DNA of 64,000 nt from Nectonema munidae. Lineage: Eukaryota > Nematomorpha > Nectonematoida > Nectonematidae. The notes beneath the pieces were generated by a model. It was not told the origin of the DNA, did not search any database, and saw only the letters and a program-made list of their open reading frames with translations. The stretch lies in assembly GCA_030549495.1 (NCBI GenBank), contig JAUIRK010001057.1:434001-498000 (forward strand), read 5' to 3'. This document shows positions 35,460 through 49,600 of the stretch, piece after piece; within the stretch, counting starts at the first letter, position 1, and every line of letters begins with the position of its first letter. A program made the position numbers and the translations under genes.

Positions 35460-36950
35460 ATTAAATATTATATAAACAGGAAATGGAAGATATATTTGGA
35501 TTCCTCTACCTGATATTTATTTTTTATGCAAATGTTTTTTCTCGTTTTATCTTGATTAAATAAATAATAACAAAACAAAATATATATTAAAAATTAAATT
35601 ACTAGTGCAGTATATAAGAACAGGGCACTCAAATATTAAAATTTTCGATTGACGGAAGACAAAATAATGTCAAATTAGCAGGGAGGGGTATGGTGATTTT
35701 GTTAAAAATTGACAAGATGGGTATCAAAAATAGCTGAAAATTGGTTGATATCATTAGTAAACGCTTTTTAAGCTCAATTATGATGAAATGAAATGGAAAG
35801 TTATAGACAGTTGGTAGAGTTGGCCGTTAAAGCAGTTTTCAGTGTGTTTTCAAATTTATTTTTTTTAACTTTTAAAGTACATATTACTAACAATATTTAA
35901 GAAGATTAAAAATTAATAAGTGCAAAAATGCTTTTGAAATTCTTCGTTTTGCTTTCTTCAAAAATCTCTTTTGTAAATATTTAGGGAACAAAATTCTTGA
36001 TTGATTCGGTGCACTATTTTGTGTTTCAAGGGTCAAATGCCTCTTTCTTTTTACAATGTTTATTTTATTAACTGTAATTCTTAAAAAAGAGTAAGTATAC
36101 AATTACTTATAATTTAAGTTTTTAGTCTTTTTTATTTTGAAAAACTTTTTCTTTATTTAAAAAGTTATAGGTTGGAATTTTTTTGAGGGAAATTTTTAAA
36201 ATTATTTCAACTATCAAATATTTTCGGTCAATGTATTTATATTTTATTTGAATTATATAAAAAAAAAGTATCCTAAATTTTCACTTCCTTAAAATTTAGC
36301 GAGATTTATTTTTGATTTTCAAGAAATGATAATTATATATAAAAAACTAAAAAAAGTGAAAAAGAAAAGTTGAAAGTTAATATTACCTTTTATATTTGTT
36401 TCTTATAAATAGGAAAAACGTAAAATAAACTTGAAACCAATGTTCAAATTCTTTCCTTCGTTACTGTTAAAAGATGTAAAAGCTTCGATCAGTCTACTTT
36501 GACATTTTTTGAATAAAAATTCTGATAAATCTTTGGATTCTAGTTTTGATCTTGATTGACAGGTAAAAAAATCTAGTTTAAAAGTTGTTGCCTTTGTTGA
36601 TTCACATATTACGCTATCCCATTATTTGCTTAATATATCAGTCAAAAATAATTTTATTTAGTATTTCTTTTTCAAGGAAGTGATCACAGTGAAAGCATAG
36701 GATCTTTTTAGACTCTTGCAGAAGCAGCGATAAAAGTGCAAATTCAGCTAACATACATAAAAGAACTGTTAAGTGCTGCTGGTTTCAGTCTTTATAGTTT
36801 TTGTATCCAAGAGTGAGCCAATTTGTTTCATAACTTTGTTAGTAAGTTTACCATTTGTCACGGGTTGTACCATAAATATATGGGATCTAGTGTTATATTT
36901 GTCTTAAACCAAGACATTTCGTACCCAAAAGTTAAAAAAACATGATACAA
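35460..36950. other. AT-rich intergenic DNA
   Basis: No recognisable gene, element ends or RNA gene. Short frames on both strands are low-complexity. Confidence 0.4.
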
Positions 36951-36954
36951 AACG

Positions 36955-37610
36955 TCTAGAACTAGGTACTATATGTGTCGGGTACGAAATGTCCTTTATT
37001 GATTTTGTGTACGCGTGGACAATTGAAGAGATCGTGTGTGTTGTGTATGTGTTGATTGCAGAGTGGGCATAGTGGTTTGGCGTTTCAGATCGATTTTGGG
37101 GGAAAATTTGCAAAGAAGCGGAGATTCATTGGTTCTAAGTTGTGGAAATATGTGTCTTGTTTTGATGGGCAGTGTTTGCTCTGATGCATCAATTTGCGCG
37201 CCGAATTGATTATAACCTTATTAGGTTTTAGTGTAGAGATATAATTTGTGATAGCTTGTGTGTGCATAATTTTATTTGTGTCAGGACCTAAATTCTAGTT
37301 ATCTTTTCAGATCTTGCAGCTTTGCTGTTTTTAGTGCTATGAAGTACTGCTGTGCGTCTTTATCATGTATCATTAGGGCTATTTTGGTGGTTTTTTTATA
37401 GTTCCTTTTTATGTATTTTATTAGATTGCCTTGATACTATGTTTGTTGAATGCTTTTCCTTATTATTAGTTTTTGTTTTCCGTTAAAACTTATGCTTCGA
37501 ATGACATCTGCTTCAGACTTTTTGATCGAGTTCCAGTATGGGTGCTTGTTGGTCTTAAGTGACCAGTCAGATGTAATACGATGATTCATTAATTGATTTT
37601 GTTTATTTTT
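36955..37610 (-). pseudogene. LINE C-terminal fragment with CCHC-type zinc motif
   Basis: The minus strand reads SARKLMHQSKHCPSKQDTYF, LEPMNLRFFANFPPKSI, then KPLCPLCNQHIHNTHDLFNC with PRVHKINKGHF. The 'CPLC....H.THHLFNC' motif is typical of the extreme C-terminus of arthropod jockey/R1-type LINEs. Upstream, WSLKTNKHPYWNSIKKSEAD and VIRSISFNGKQKLI may be a degraded earlier part. The fragment lies directly upstream of the tentative first exon of SAMM50. Confidence 0.45.
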
Positions 37611-37638
37611 AGGACATAACGAAGCTTCTAAAGTTTAA

Positions 37639-37665
37639 ATGGAGCCAGATCTAGGGTCTATACCT
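37639..37665 (+). CDS. SAMM50: Tentative SAMM50 exon 1 (MEPDLGSIP)
   Basis: A 9-codon frame from ATG to donor CCT|GTAAGA would join exon 2 in phase 0 to give MEPDLGSIPTVTRNISFEG. It keeps the total length divisible by three, but has no homology of its own. The human protein has about 45 residues before the equivalent point, so another upstream exon could be the real start. Confidence 0.4.
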
Positions 37666-40600
37666 GTAAGAAACACAACCTTCCTTTGTATACTTCATAT
37701 TTCTTGCATTGCGTCCTCATTGTAAAACTGCCATCTTTCTAATCAGTCGTCAGAAACGGATTTAGTTCATCAATCCTCTTAAAAATTATTGTGTATGTCT
37801 ATATATGCGCACTGATTAATTTTTCATTGATTTCAATCGGCTCTTTTTATATTTTTAAAATTTCCCTCTCTCTTTCATTTATTATATTAATTTTTTCATT
37901 GTTATAAATTTGTATCCATCAGTGACGCTTCGAGGTTAGCCTTCATCTGTAATTTTTAAAATTTGTCAAATCCGATCATTTGAATTTTTATTGTATTGAA
38001 TGGACTATTTAAAGCTTAGTGTAAATAATTATAAATGTGACATTCTTGAGAAATTAAACTTTCAACCAAAAAATTAGTATCCGAAATTCTATGAAGCAAA
38101 TTATATAACTTTTAGAATATAAAATTGGTAAGCGAGATAATAACGGAGAAATATCAAAATATTTCAGGAAATTGTTTGATTTGTCATGTCATTTATATCT
38201 ATCGAAAACATCCTCTCATCTAAATATGAGTGGAAACTGAGTAGCGAATATTCACTACACTGCATAATATAAGAAAGGCGTGCTATTATTTTACACAAAT
38301 CCTAATAAAATAGAAGTCATCATTTTTTATGCCTCTACCGACATATGACATTAAGCTATATTTTTAGCAGATTCGCAGTTAGATAGGATTTGAAAAGGAT
38401 AAAGCATATTTGTGTAGAATGGTTGTTGTACAGCCAGTTACAATTAAGAGAATTTTTGGATAAGAACACCCCTTTGATTGACTACATTCCTTGAGAGATA
38501 CTATCGAGCACTATCTCTGGATATAGACACGGTTGCCTGCCACTGCTTTAAGAGATGCCTTACATCAATAGACTGTGTTTTGGTAGAATGACTTGAAGTT
38601 TGTATGATCAATATAACCTAATTTCAAATGCCAACTTTCTTTTTAGACGGTGACTCGCAATATTTCATTTGAAGGCATAAAAAGAACAAGCTCGCACTTT
38701 TTAGCGAATCAAGTGAAGGATATTTTGAAAGCGACAAACTTTCAAGAAGTAAGTCCTTTTATTTCTAAATATTTTTTAGCATCATTGATCAAATGTTTTC
38801 AAATATTTCGGTGCATTCTGGTTCATACGCATATTTTTTTAATACTCTGCAATATGCTCTTATTATTTTTTCCTTCTTTAGCTGATAAATAGATGCACGT
38901 CATCAAATGAAAAGTTTAAAGATGCCGAAGTTTTCAAAGAATGTACGGTTTTTATCGACCGATCAGGTATACTTTAAATATGATGCTATATTATACTATT
39001 TATGAAAACGATATTGAAGTAAAAACTTATTGATAAAAAGTAAGAATTTTGTAATAGTTTGCTTCCTTAAGGCTTCATATACAAACTCAAGAGAACATAG
39101 GAGAGAGTAGGAGAAAGACGAATCTATGAAAGTGTATATTGATTATATAATAATATAGAACTGCTTTTCTCTCGCCTCTTACGAGATGCAGCATCAGAAT
39201 AGTTTTATTCCTACTCCTGGAAACTATACGGAAATCTATGTTTCTTGAAATCTTCCGCCAAAAGATTTTTCGCTCTCAACCACATAATTGGCTGTTTAAT
39301 AGCATTCCCATATCGAATATATTCATCCTATATATATATTTCCTTTTCAATTTTTTCTATTTTAAAATTTAAGAAAGTTTTGCAATTATAGATTTATTTT
39401 TATTTTCCTATTTTATTTATTTATGTTTGCAATCTGCAATAATGGTGCACAATGTGTTACTGATGCTAAAATTTTATTTTAAGGAGATAAGAAAGAGCCA
39501 CCATCCTACGATGTGAGATTCGACGTGAAAGAGACGAATCGCGTCTTACTCGAACTCAAATCCCAATTTTCTGATCAAAAAATGCAAATGGTATAAATAC
39601 CTTTTCAAATTCTTAATTTTCCTCATGTATATTAAAGATATGGTTTAGCGGCAAACACTTTCTTTGCTGTGTTACAAAGTCTTTGGGGTGCCTAATTCTA
39701 AAACTTTTTTGAGACACCGCGCTTTTTATTAACTGGGCGTGCCCTTTCTGTCGGTGAACAATAATGATCGATTAACCTTGAACTTTATTTCCCCGGTTCC
39801 CAGTTTGAATCCAATACCTCTAATCCATAAAGCTAGGTTCTAACCAGTCCATAATGCCATACATTCCTTTTTATATTATATACCAGCGCATACTGCATGC
39901 ACTGGCATAGCCTTTTATAATAGTATTTTTAACCATAGTATTTTTGAACCAGAATGGATGAACAAAAATTTTCAGAATTTTTTTATGTCACATAGCAATA
40001 TAAAATATTTTTTTGCTTGGCCACTGTTCTTCTTTGACTAGGCCTCTGACTGCATAATATCGTTTTTACTATTTTTGTCGTGGAAATGGTATCTGAGAAG
40101 TAGAAGCGGAATGGCGTTATTCATTTTTATTTTATGCATTTTAGGTTGGAAGCCTCAATTTGCCTAATGCTTTTGGCCGCGCTGAAAAAGCGAATTTGGA
40201 CTTTTCTTATTCTTCAACGAATGTCTTTGGCTTCTCATCCACTATGATGCGTCCATTTTTCCCCTTCCAAAATTCTTTGTAATTGCTCAGAGCAGGCTTC
40301 TTACTTTTCTTTTTTAAATTCGCGAAAATTGCTAGAAATTCCTTGTCAAAATTGTTTGATAAATTTATCTAAAAAATTATTTTAAATATAATTAATAAAA
40401 TATTAACTAATTTTTTGATTACCATTTACCTAATTAACTAGGTCACTAACAGAAAGCAAAAAAGAATAAGATGGTCGATTTGAAAGATAAAAGTGACAGA
40501 AGGAAGGTGGGCGCATAAACATCAAGACTAATAATAAATATTGATAATCTAGCTATATACGCATAAATCAGAAATTTTGTACAGCTTAATAGAATAGCAT

Positions 40601-43600
40601 AAGAAATTTGATTTGTAGAGAACGGGTTGTTGAGAAATACGTTTTAGTATTCTTTTTTGTAATATAATAATAAATTATCAATTCAACAAACTATAATTTT
40701 TGTGTGCAAGTTAAAATGATATATACATTATTAACAATGGTTTGTGTAGTTTGTTTTTACTGGCGTTAACAATGGCTTAAAGCATGGGTGCAAAAATTAT
40801 TTAAATCTTTAAAAATTTAATCGCACATGCTTTTGGTAGTTAAGTAAGGGGTATTAACCTGTGTATACTCTATAAAAGTTTGAGTACATACAGTTAGTGT
40901 TTTAAAATAAAAAGTTTAATTATTTTTTATTACACTACAACATCAAATAGTAAATCAAAAATAAACTACTCTATTTAAATTAGACCTAATGTCTACGTGA
41001 AGAGTGCCAAAGTTTTAGACTTTCTGTGGGATCAAACTCATCAATTGAAACTCCAGATAGACCAATTAGCATTAGAGAATCTAAGTTTTCACAGGTAATT
41101 TTGCTCCTTAAATTTGTTTTGATATAGTTCATTCTACTGAACCCTCTTTCACATCCTGCAGATGAACAAGGCAAATTAAGAACAATTGATAATAATTTTG
41201 ACAAAAGCGAACATCTTTCTGAATTTAAGATGACATATTTGGAAATTTGTTGAAAACACTGTTCCTTACATTTGGTTTTCAATAAAAACCATTCATCAAC
41301 AATCATTTGCTCATCAAAGTTAAAACTTAGATTCCCCATTGATAATAATAATAGAGGACTTTCAAAGTGCTTGGCTAGTTTTCTAATTTCATAATCACCA
41401 AAATCAGACAACTTTTTTTCCATCAGGCCATGTTAGTGTATCAAATATTGACATGTGACTCACTACACTTCCTTGTAGGGTTTCAAATCTTTCCATAAGC
41501 GAAGTCCCTGCGTCAATAATTATATTTTTTCTGTCTTCTTGATAGTTGATTTCTCCTGTGTCTACACTCTCCAACTGTATTTCTTTAAACATACCTGAAT
41601 TTGAAACATTTTTTGTGAAGGCTGCTTCTTCATTGCCAAAATTATTTTTTAAATTATTCAGAAGACTGATTATTTTTTCAACAAAAGGTTTTATATCACT
41701 TATAAGGAGCGACTCTTTTTGAAATAGCAAAGAAAGGGGCTTGAGAATTATCAAAAAATCATAGAAGAAATGACAAAGTTTTAAAAATCTATACTCGCAA
41801 ATAGATTTCAGGATCAATTTCGATTCGAAGCAATGTGATTTTTTAATAGAAGCAGTGCTTTGTAAATGCAGGTCAATTGGCTGCCAATTTTTCAAAAAAG
41901 CGCGCAAAGCTTGTTCTTTACTTGCTATCCAACGAACAGAATTAATATCTTTTAATTTTAAAATCTCTACTTCTAAATCACTTGCGACTTCTTTTAATTG
42001 AGACAAACGCTGAGGAGAAGAGTTATAAAAAACATATAATTTTCTAAGGATTGATTCAACTTTGGTGATGAAGAACACGGATTTCAAAGAATCAAGAACT
42101 GCAAGCTGAAGTCTATGAGCAACACAATGTGTTACAATTAAATGTGGAATGTCCTTTGCTATTTTAGCAGCAACCCCATTGTAGTTACCAAGCATTGTTC
42201 TTGCTCCATCTGTTGCAAGCCCCACTAATCTTTTTTTTGTCTAAAATGTTAAATCCTAATCTTTTGGAAAGGTATCTCAAAGCTGTCATGTATCCATCAG
42301 CACTTTGATTAGGCAATTTTTTCAGACTTAAGTATGATTCTTTGATTTCCCCTTGAAGTATAAATCGCACATAAACAATTAAAGAAGAAGTGGTTGAAAC
42401 ATCCGTTAATCCATCGAGTAATAAGCTGAAGCATGGGGATTTTGAAATATCTCTCAAAAGATTTTTGCGCATTGTTTCGGAGATGTAATGGATAAACTCA
42501 GTACACATTGTTCTGTTCATGTATTGTTTAGATGAGTTATCGGCTTGGTTTTTAAAATAAGAGCAATATTTACAAAAAACTTTCACTACTTCATTTTTCC
42601 CTCCTCTTTCAATTTCTATCCATTCTGCAAACTGACTTGCATAAGAAAAAAGAAGCTTACAAGGACGCTGCATTCTTTTTCTTTCGTCTAAGCGAACCTC
42701 GTTTTCATTGAAGATTATTTGATTTACAGAAGTACTTGTGCTTGGTTGGGAAACAGTAGTAATATCTTCAACATCAATCTTCTGTTTTTTTTTCAAAAAA
42801 GTTGAGAATGGTTTGTCCACGTTTACTAGATGAACTCATTACAATCAGATATAAACTTATTTTGATTTGTAAAACTTCCACTAATTTTCAATAGAGTTAA
42901 TATAACTGTTTATAATTGGCTGTATCAAAAAATAGCACTTGTACACTTATAACAACCTAAAATTAATAATAAAAATTGATAACACTTCATATATAACAAA
43001 CATACAACAAAATTAATCACGTTAGTTTTTAAGAACCGATTTAATTGTAAGATGAAAAAAAGCCTCATAAAATTAAAACAAATTTTTGTGTTGAGTGCGT
43101 AGCATGAAATTATACAGATTATATCGTTTTAAATATAGTCTATTTTCAAAGATAAAATCCTACAAATATACAAATCAAAAAATGCTTTAAAGTTTATTCA
43201 AGGTGTTAAAAACGCATTTAATTATTTTTAGAAAAAGAAACAATTTTTATTACTAAACAAAAAAAAAAGAATATATAATTTACTTCAGTTTTCTGAAATA
43301 TCTTCAGTCAAAATATTCAGACTAACATAAAATATCATCAAACATAAGACTATTTAAATAACTTTTATGGACGAGACTTGGAGTGTGAAGAAGTAAAGAA
43401 ATGATGATGAGAATAAGTGAATAGATTACATACCCACATACAATGAACTGAGTTAATATCACACAATTACCATCATTGCTGATAAATATGACAAAAAATA
43501 GCAAGAAAGTGACTTTATTATGCCTTATGTGTTAACCAAAACTAATTTTATAATAGCGGTTATTGTAGGTATATCTAATATAAATTATAAAAAACTTCAT

Positions 43601-46600
43601 TCGTAAGTGTAGTGCAACAGCAACATAGTTTATACATAATGTACTACTATACTAGGTAAATCACATTATAATATATATAAACATAGAACTCCTAATTGGG
43701 CTTCTATTATTTTCCCTGACTTAAAGGATAAAAAATATAAAATTCTGAATATCGAAATAAAATTCTTTAATCAAAGATCGAAAAATATTCAAATTAAAAA
43801 ATATTTATTCTTTTTAAATATATCGCTTGCTTCCTTTACTTTTTGAGTAGAAAGATAAACGTGGTTTCTCTAATCATTTTTATCAAATCATGCATATACG
43901 AAACTAAAAGTGAGAGGAGCCAACGATATAAAGAATAAATATTTTTTGATTCTTTGATTACAGAATTTTATTTTGATTATTTGACAAATATATTATTTGA
44001 AACGTCGAATAGAATTTTTGGAAAAAATTGGGTACCTGTTTTGTTACTAGATCCTTATCAATAATATTAGTATTGATTTTTGAAAGAGATGCATTAGTAT
44101 TTTTTGTTTGAAAAATTAGAATTGAGTTTTTTTAACTCAAATAATTTTCTTACATTGAAAGTTTCAAATTTAAAAAAGATATCACCATTTTAGTTTTTTT
44201 AATCAAAAATAAGAATTATAGAAAGTGGAAAATTTTGGAAAGAAAGTTATTCCTAATGCTAAGTCTACTTTCATTTATATCGAAGAATTTTTTTATAAAT
44301 TACATGGGTGTGTGCTTTTGAAGTTTGTAAAGTGTTATACTTGTAATTATCTGTATGTGAGAGAATCATTCGGTGCTTTTTCTAAAACGATTCAGATTTT
44401 TTCCTAAAATTCTTTAGAGTCAAGTTTAACCTCTTTCACGCAACCAAAGATTTGTATTGGTCAGGTTTGCTGTGTACAAAGCGTGGAGCATCTGTTACCT
44501 TTAAGCATCAAATCTCTCCAGCCATTCAATACCTTCTCAGTTATCAATTGACGTGGCGATCGTCAAGGATCTCTTCCAAGATTCTCCCGCAATCCCTTTC
44601 TTTCATTATACGACAAAATCTTGGTCACTCACTCAAGTCCTCTTTAAAAGTACGTTGTGCCTTCTCTTACGCCCCCTCTCAACTAAAACTAATATTGTAT
44701 AAAATTGGTTGAATTATATCCCTTAAAACTTTGTGACTTCCCCTAAACTCGTTAGGTGCATATTTTGAAAACATTTTCATGGTGGAATGACCCTGTCATG
44801 TCAAAAACTGTCAATCAAAATCAAATATACATTTTTTATTATAATGTCTATGACTTATAACTTAGTGTTTACATTAGATACACTCTTGAAACTTTATAAT
44901 CATATTTAACATTTCAACTTTGTAGTAAATGTCAATCAAAAATTTGATTGATGATAAAATTACTTACAAAAACATTCATTCAAAATTTAAAAGTTAATTT
45001 TTATACCACAAATCAACCATGCTGGTTTCATTTCTGGATTCAATTTTTACAATGAATTCTGAAAGTGTCAATGAATTTTGAGGTTTACGTCTCAAAATTT
45101 TTACCCAAGAATATTATTTAAATTTTAAATAAAATATATTTTATAATATATCGAACATGCCGATTTCTCGGCTCATTTGTCAAAATTATTTATGTTTTTG
45201 ATTGAAAATTATTCATGAAAATTTAATTGAGGATCAAATTCCCCTATTTAGAATACATTTTTAATACAATATCGACCTTGCTTATTTCATTTCTGTATTC
45301 CTTTTTGGACACGCGCGACTATAAGATAAATGAAATAGTAACTCGTTTAATAAAGTGCTTTTCTATTCTCAATATAGTAGTCCTTTGAGGGGCCATCTAG
45401 TTTTAAGAAACAAGTATGTAATTTATCTACACGAAAGATATAGTGTTTTCCAATAAAATAGGGGTTGGTGTAAAAATCAACTATTGAGATTTTCAAAAAA
45501 AACAACTTGAACGTGAAGATGAAGCTGTTCGCTTGTGAATGAATAATCATTGAACCTTAATCTTATCAACTAAGATTACAAAAGAAATCGGAAAATTTTC
45601 TAACGTTATAGTTACGAAAACTATGACAGATGCCAATATTTGAAGATATAGTCATTGTCAAAAATTTTTATGTGAATCGAATTTCACCATTTTTTTCTTT
45701 TGGCGTGAAAGATGAATGTCAACAAATTTTCGTAATTAAAAAAAGAGGATTATGAATGATTTCTTCAGGAACACGAATTTTGAAAAAGATTGGTTAACAA
45801 TAATCGAGATCCATGTCAGTTCATATCACCTGATACTACAACACATGATATTGATAAAAACCGAAGATCAATATGGAGATTCTCTCCAATAAAAGAGCTC
45901 TGAGATTGGGTGAATTGTATACTATCTCTAAAAAAAAATTTCGATCACAGATTGCACAAAATGAATTTCTGATGAAAGTAGAGTTACCAAGGTGGTCCCC
46001 GCTCAGAATTAAGAGCAAAATTAGACATCATACGAAGTATAGGAGAAATGAAGTTCGGACTGTGATGATGAATTTGTAGATACAAAATGGAGGTCCTATT
46101 GTTTCTTTAGATTATACACGAAGTGAAAGATAAACTGAGGAAAAATGATCGAACAAAGAAGTGTCAACCGTAACATTTTTAAAATTTTATAAAAATTTTA
46201 TGGCTGAATGATTATTTATCATAAATATATTATAAAATTAGGGCCATCTATAAATTTAAATTTTGCTTGCTTTTTGCAAACATGATCGTATGTCGTCGAC
46301 AAAAATTATTCAAATGATAAAATATATATATGTATATATGATCACAAAATAACACCAGAGATAAACATTAACCGAAATTTAAATCTAGAGTGACAAAAAT
46401 ATTTTCAGAATTAAATTATAACTCATTTAAGGCCAAGCAAAGCAGGCGATATCTAAAAAACGCAGACGATTTATATTCAAAGTCATTGAAAAAAGCAGAC
46501 GAAGATGAAATTACTTATGTTCCAAAATAGGAACATTGGCTGTAAATGGGTTAGCATGCTCGATGAACTCTGTATAGATAAGTTTATTATAAAATAATGA

Positions 46601-49600
46601 GAAATATGTTTGGTGTTAAGTCACCTGTGAAAGCTATTTACTGACAGGCGAAATATTTATAGTGAATTATTCACCGAAAGCTGGTTTATTAAACAAATTG
46701 GATCAGGTAAAGACAATCCCTTTGGGGTTACACAAGTAAAGGCGATCCCTCTTGAAATCTATCAAGTAAAGATGATCCCTCTGAAAGTGCATCAAAGAAA
46801 GATAAAACCCTGTGATTATTAAAGAATAATTTTAAATATTTATGCATCAAAACTGATTTATTTTTGATATTTAAAATTTTTAACTTATTGAATAAAAATG
46901 ATGCGTGTAAAGATGATCCTAATATCTTAAAATAAAAAGGATTGTCTTTACTGGTTGCAATAAATTAACCCGTTAACGACCAGAATAATCAGACGATATT
47001 TAGTATAAAGCAGAAGATTTGTATTAAAAGCTTTAATAAATGCAGACGATTCACATTTTAGTAAAGTCGACTGTGGTGGATAACTGGTTATTAAAGCATA
47101 TTAAACTCAGATATGAATTTATGTGTGATGGAATTTACTCTCACAGAGTGATATGATGAATTTAACCCTTTTGTGCCCAGAAAAATCAGACGATATTTAT
47201 TAAAAAGCAGAAGATTCATATACAAAACTATTTGAAAAAGCAGATGAAGATAAAATTGTTTATGTATCATATATGATACACTGGTCATGAAAGGGTTAAC
47301 ATTAAACATAATTAAATGCATATCACGTATATAAAAAACAACATACAATTAATTTAATCATTGTGTAATTTGATTGGTTTAAAAGTAAACATTTATTTTA
47401 TTGGTTAATTAAACAAAACATTGCTATTCTACATATTTTTTAAATATCTTCATTATACCAAATTACAACTTACCCATTTCATAATCGTGCAAATGGTGAA
47501 GTTGAAGTAAATTGAGAAATTAAATAAGAAAGGAAAATTGAATGATAATAATGAAAGTAAACTTGAAAGAAAGAAAATTGAAAAACAAAGAGTGTTAGAA
47601 AAAATGAAATTACAAAATTACCCAAAAAGAAAAAAAAGGATAAAAATTACAAAAAAAATGAAAGTAAAAAATAAAGAAAAGAACAAAAGACAAAAAGATA
47701 TAACAAACAGAGCGATTATAATAAGATAAATTCCTTTTGCCTGGGTGGGGAAAACAGGCAACAATGAGTGAATTTTGGTTCACATGACACCCACGCCTTT
47801 GAGTGGACAATACCTTCGTGGAGGGACCTGTATTCCAGAAATCAAACTAGCTTTTTTGGGCCTAGCTGCTTTGTACTTAGCCCTTTTGGATCGCACCCCA
47901 AAAATTTATATATATTTTTTATACGAAAGAAATAAAATTTTTATTGATATATAATAATTTTCAAAGGCAAAATAAATTATGTAAATTTTTCAAAACTAAA
48001 ATTATCTTCACAAATTTCATTCAGCCTTGTTAAAGAGGTTTTTTGTTAGACCAAACAGACCAACAACACTATTCATGTTAAAAGGCCCTGAAATATTGTA
48101 CAAAATACTACTTTCTTTTCCTAATTTAACTATGACAACTTTTTGCTTTCCTTAGATCTATCCTTTTTTTTATACTAAATTGATTAAGTTTTTTGACAAT
48201 ATTATACGAACATATATTATTTTAATGTTCGTAAATCAAATATTATTTTTTAAAACTAAAGGGTTTGATTTTACGTTTCTATGAATCTAGGTAATCCTTA
48301 GTGGTATAGATATCTCTCTCTTTATATCACAGCAATGAACAGTATTCCAACAGGATTATAAGGTGTCTAATACCCATTTGTATCTTTTTTCGAACTCCTC
48401 GCATATGAATCTTGGACTTTGACTTTGAACGTGTTCATATCTAAAAATGAAATATTCAAAAAATTTAAAAATATTGCTTATCGGTCAGGGAATGTACATA
48501 ACTTATGGATTTGTTGTCAGCAAATCTTTTGTTATAAAAAGCGTTTCACAAGAAAAGATCAGTTTTGTTCTTCAAGTTGTCAAATTTCATATAAGATGTA
48601 GAATAGAAAGATGATTTTTAAACATTTATTGATATTCATAATGGAGACCCTAGATTTCTCATTCTAAAAGGTTTTTAACCTTTTTAAATGCCACAATTAC
48701 TCCCCTTCAATACTTTGTCTCAAACTCCACTTAAAATATATCCACTTAAAAACAAACAAATAAAACACGGTTGTATGAGTAGAATGTTGATTGTTCGCAT
48801 CTAGGGACGTATTGTAGTTAGAAGGGTAAAGTCAAAATTGGAAAGTGATAAAATAAAAATTCTGTATTCAGGAATTGTGATGAGAAGTAAAGAATTTCGC
48901 ATGCTAACGTTTGCTGCACATTTTGTAAAATGTGCGCACTCATATAATGTTATAAATAGAACTTTTATCTTAAAGCATGAAATCACATACAATACGCAGA
49001 GCAATGACTTTCTCCCAACTTCTAAGGGCTTCAGACTTTCTTTGAAACAAGAGTACGCTGCCCTTTGCGGAGATACGAACTTCTTAAAGTCCATTCTAGA
49101 TGTGAAAAAGAGTTTTTCCTTGAAGGCCCACAACACAGTATTCTCTCATATCCTACTATTTTTTCATGAACTAATTCCCATTTTCTTTAGATTTTGCAAT
49201 TTTGTGCCCAAACTGGCCTACTAGTGTCTCTACAACCGGTAAATCTGATTGACAGATTCTTCATTGGAGGCCCACTGAATTTTCGAGGCTTTGAACTAAA
49301 TGGATTGGGACCACATGCTTGCGGTATTTTTCTAAAACGCGCACTTATTATTATTTGTACTGTTTCATTAAAGGTAGATAAATTTCTTTGTTATTTCGAA
49401 ACCATGACAAACAATTTAGCGCGCTTTAGAAAATATTCGAGTAATACCGCGGCTATGGAGTAGATAAGTAATTTTTAATAGACGGAGTATTTAATATGGA
49501 ATATTCAAATGCTGGGAATCAAAATTCTGTTTTGTCTTTTTTCATATCTTTAGAAAAGTTATATCAGCCTGTGAAAATATAAAAACCCATGTGAGCGACA

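Larger units (their letters stand above)
44650..48975 (+). other. SAMM50 intron 6 (4.3 kb)
   Basis: The intron holds four MITEs between 46.4 and 47.3 kb. A decayed plus-strand stretch around 45.6-46.1 kb (open frame starting MEILSNKRALRLGELYTISK) looks once-coding but is unrecognised. A less AT-rich patch near 47.75-47.9 kb has no assignable identity. Confidence 0.5.

Noticed and set aside
39725-39870. Functional tRNA gene on the minus strand
   Set aside because: A and B boxes are present, but the T stem and acceptor stem do not pair; at most a tRNA-derived repeat.
47538-47729. Lys-rich 63-codon frame
   Set aside because: Translation of a purine-rich A/G tract in SAMM50 intron 6; low complexity.
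48801-49136. Minus-strand 111-codon frame
   Set aside because: Antisense shadow of SAMM50 exon 7.
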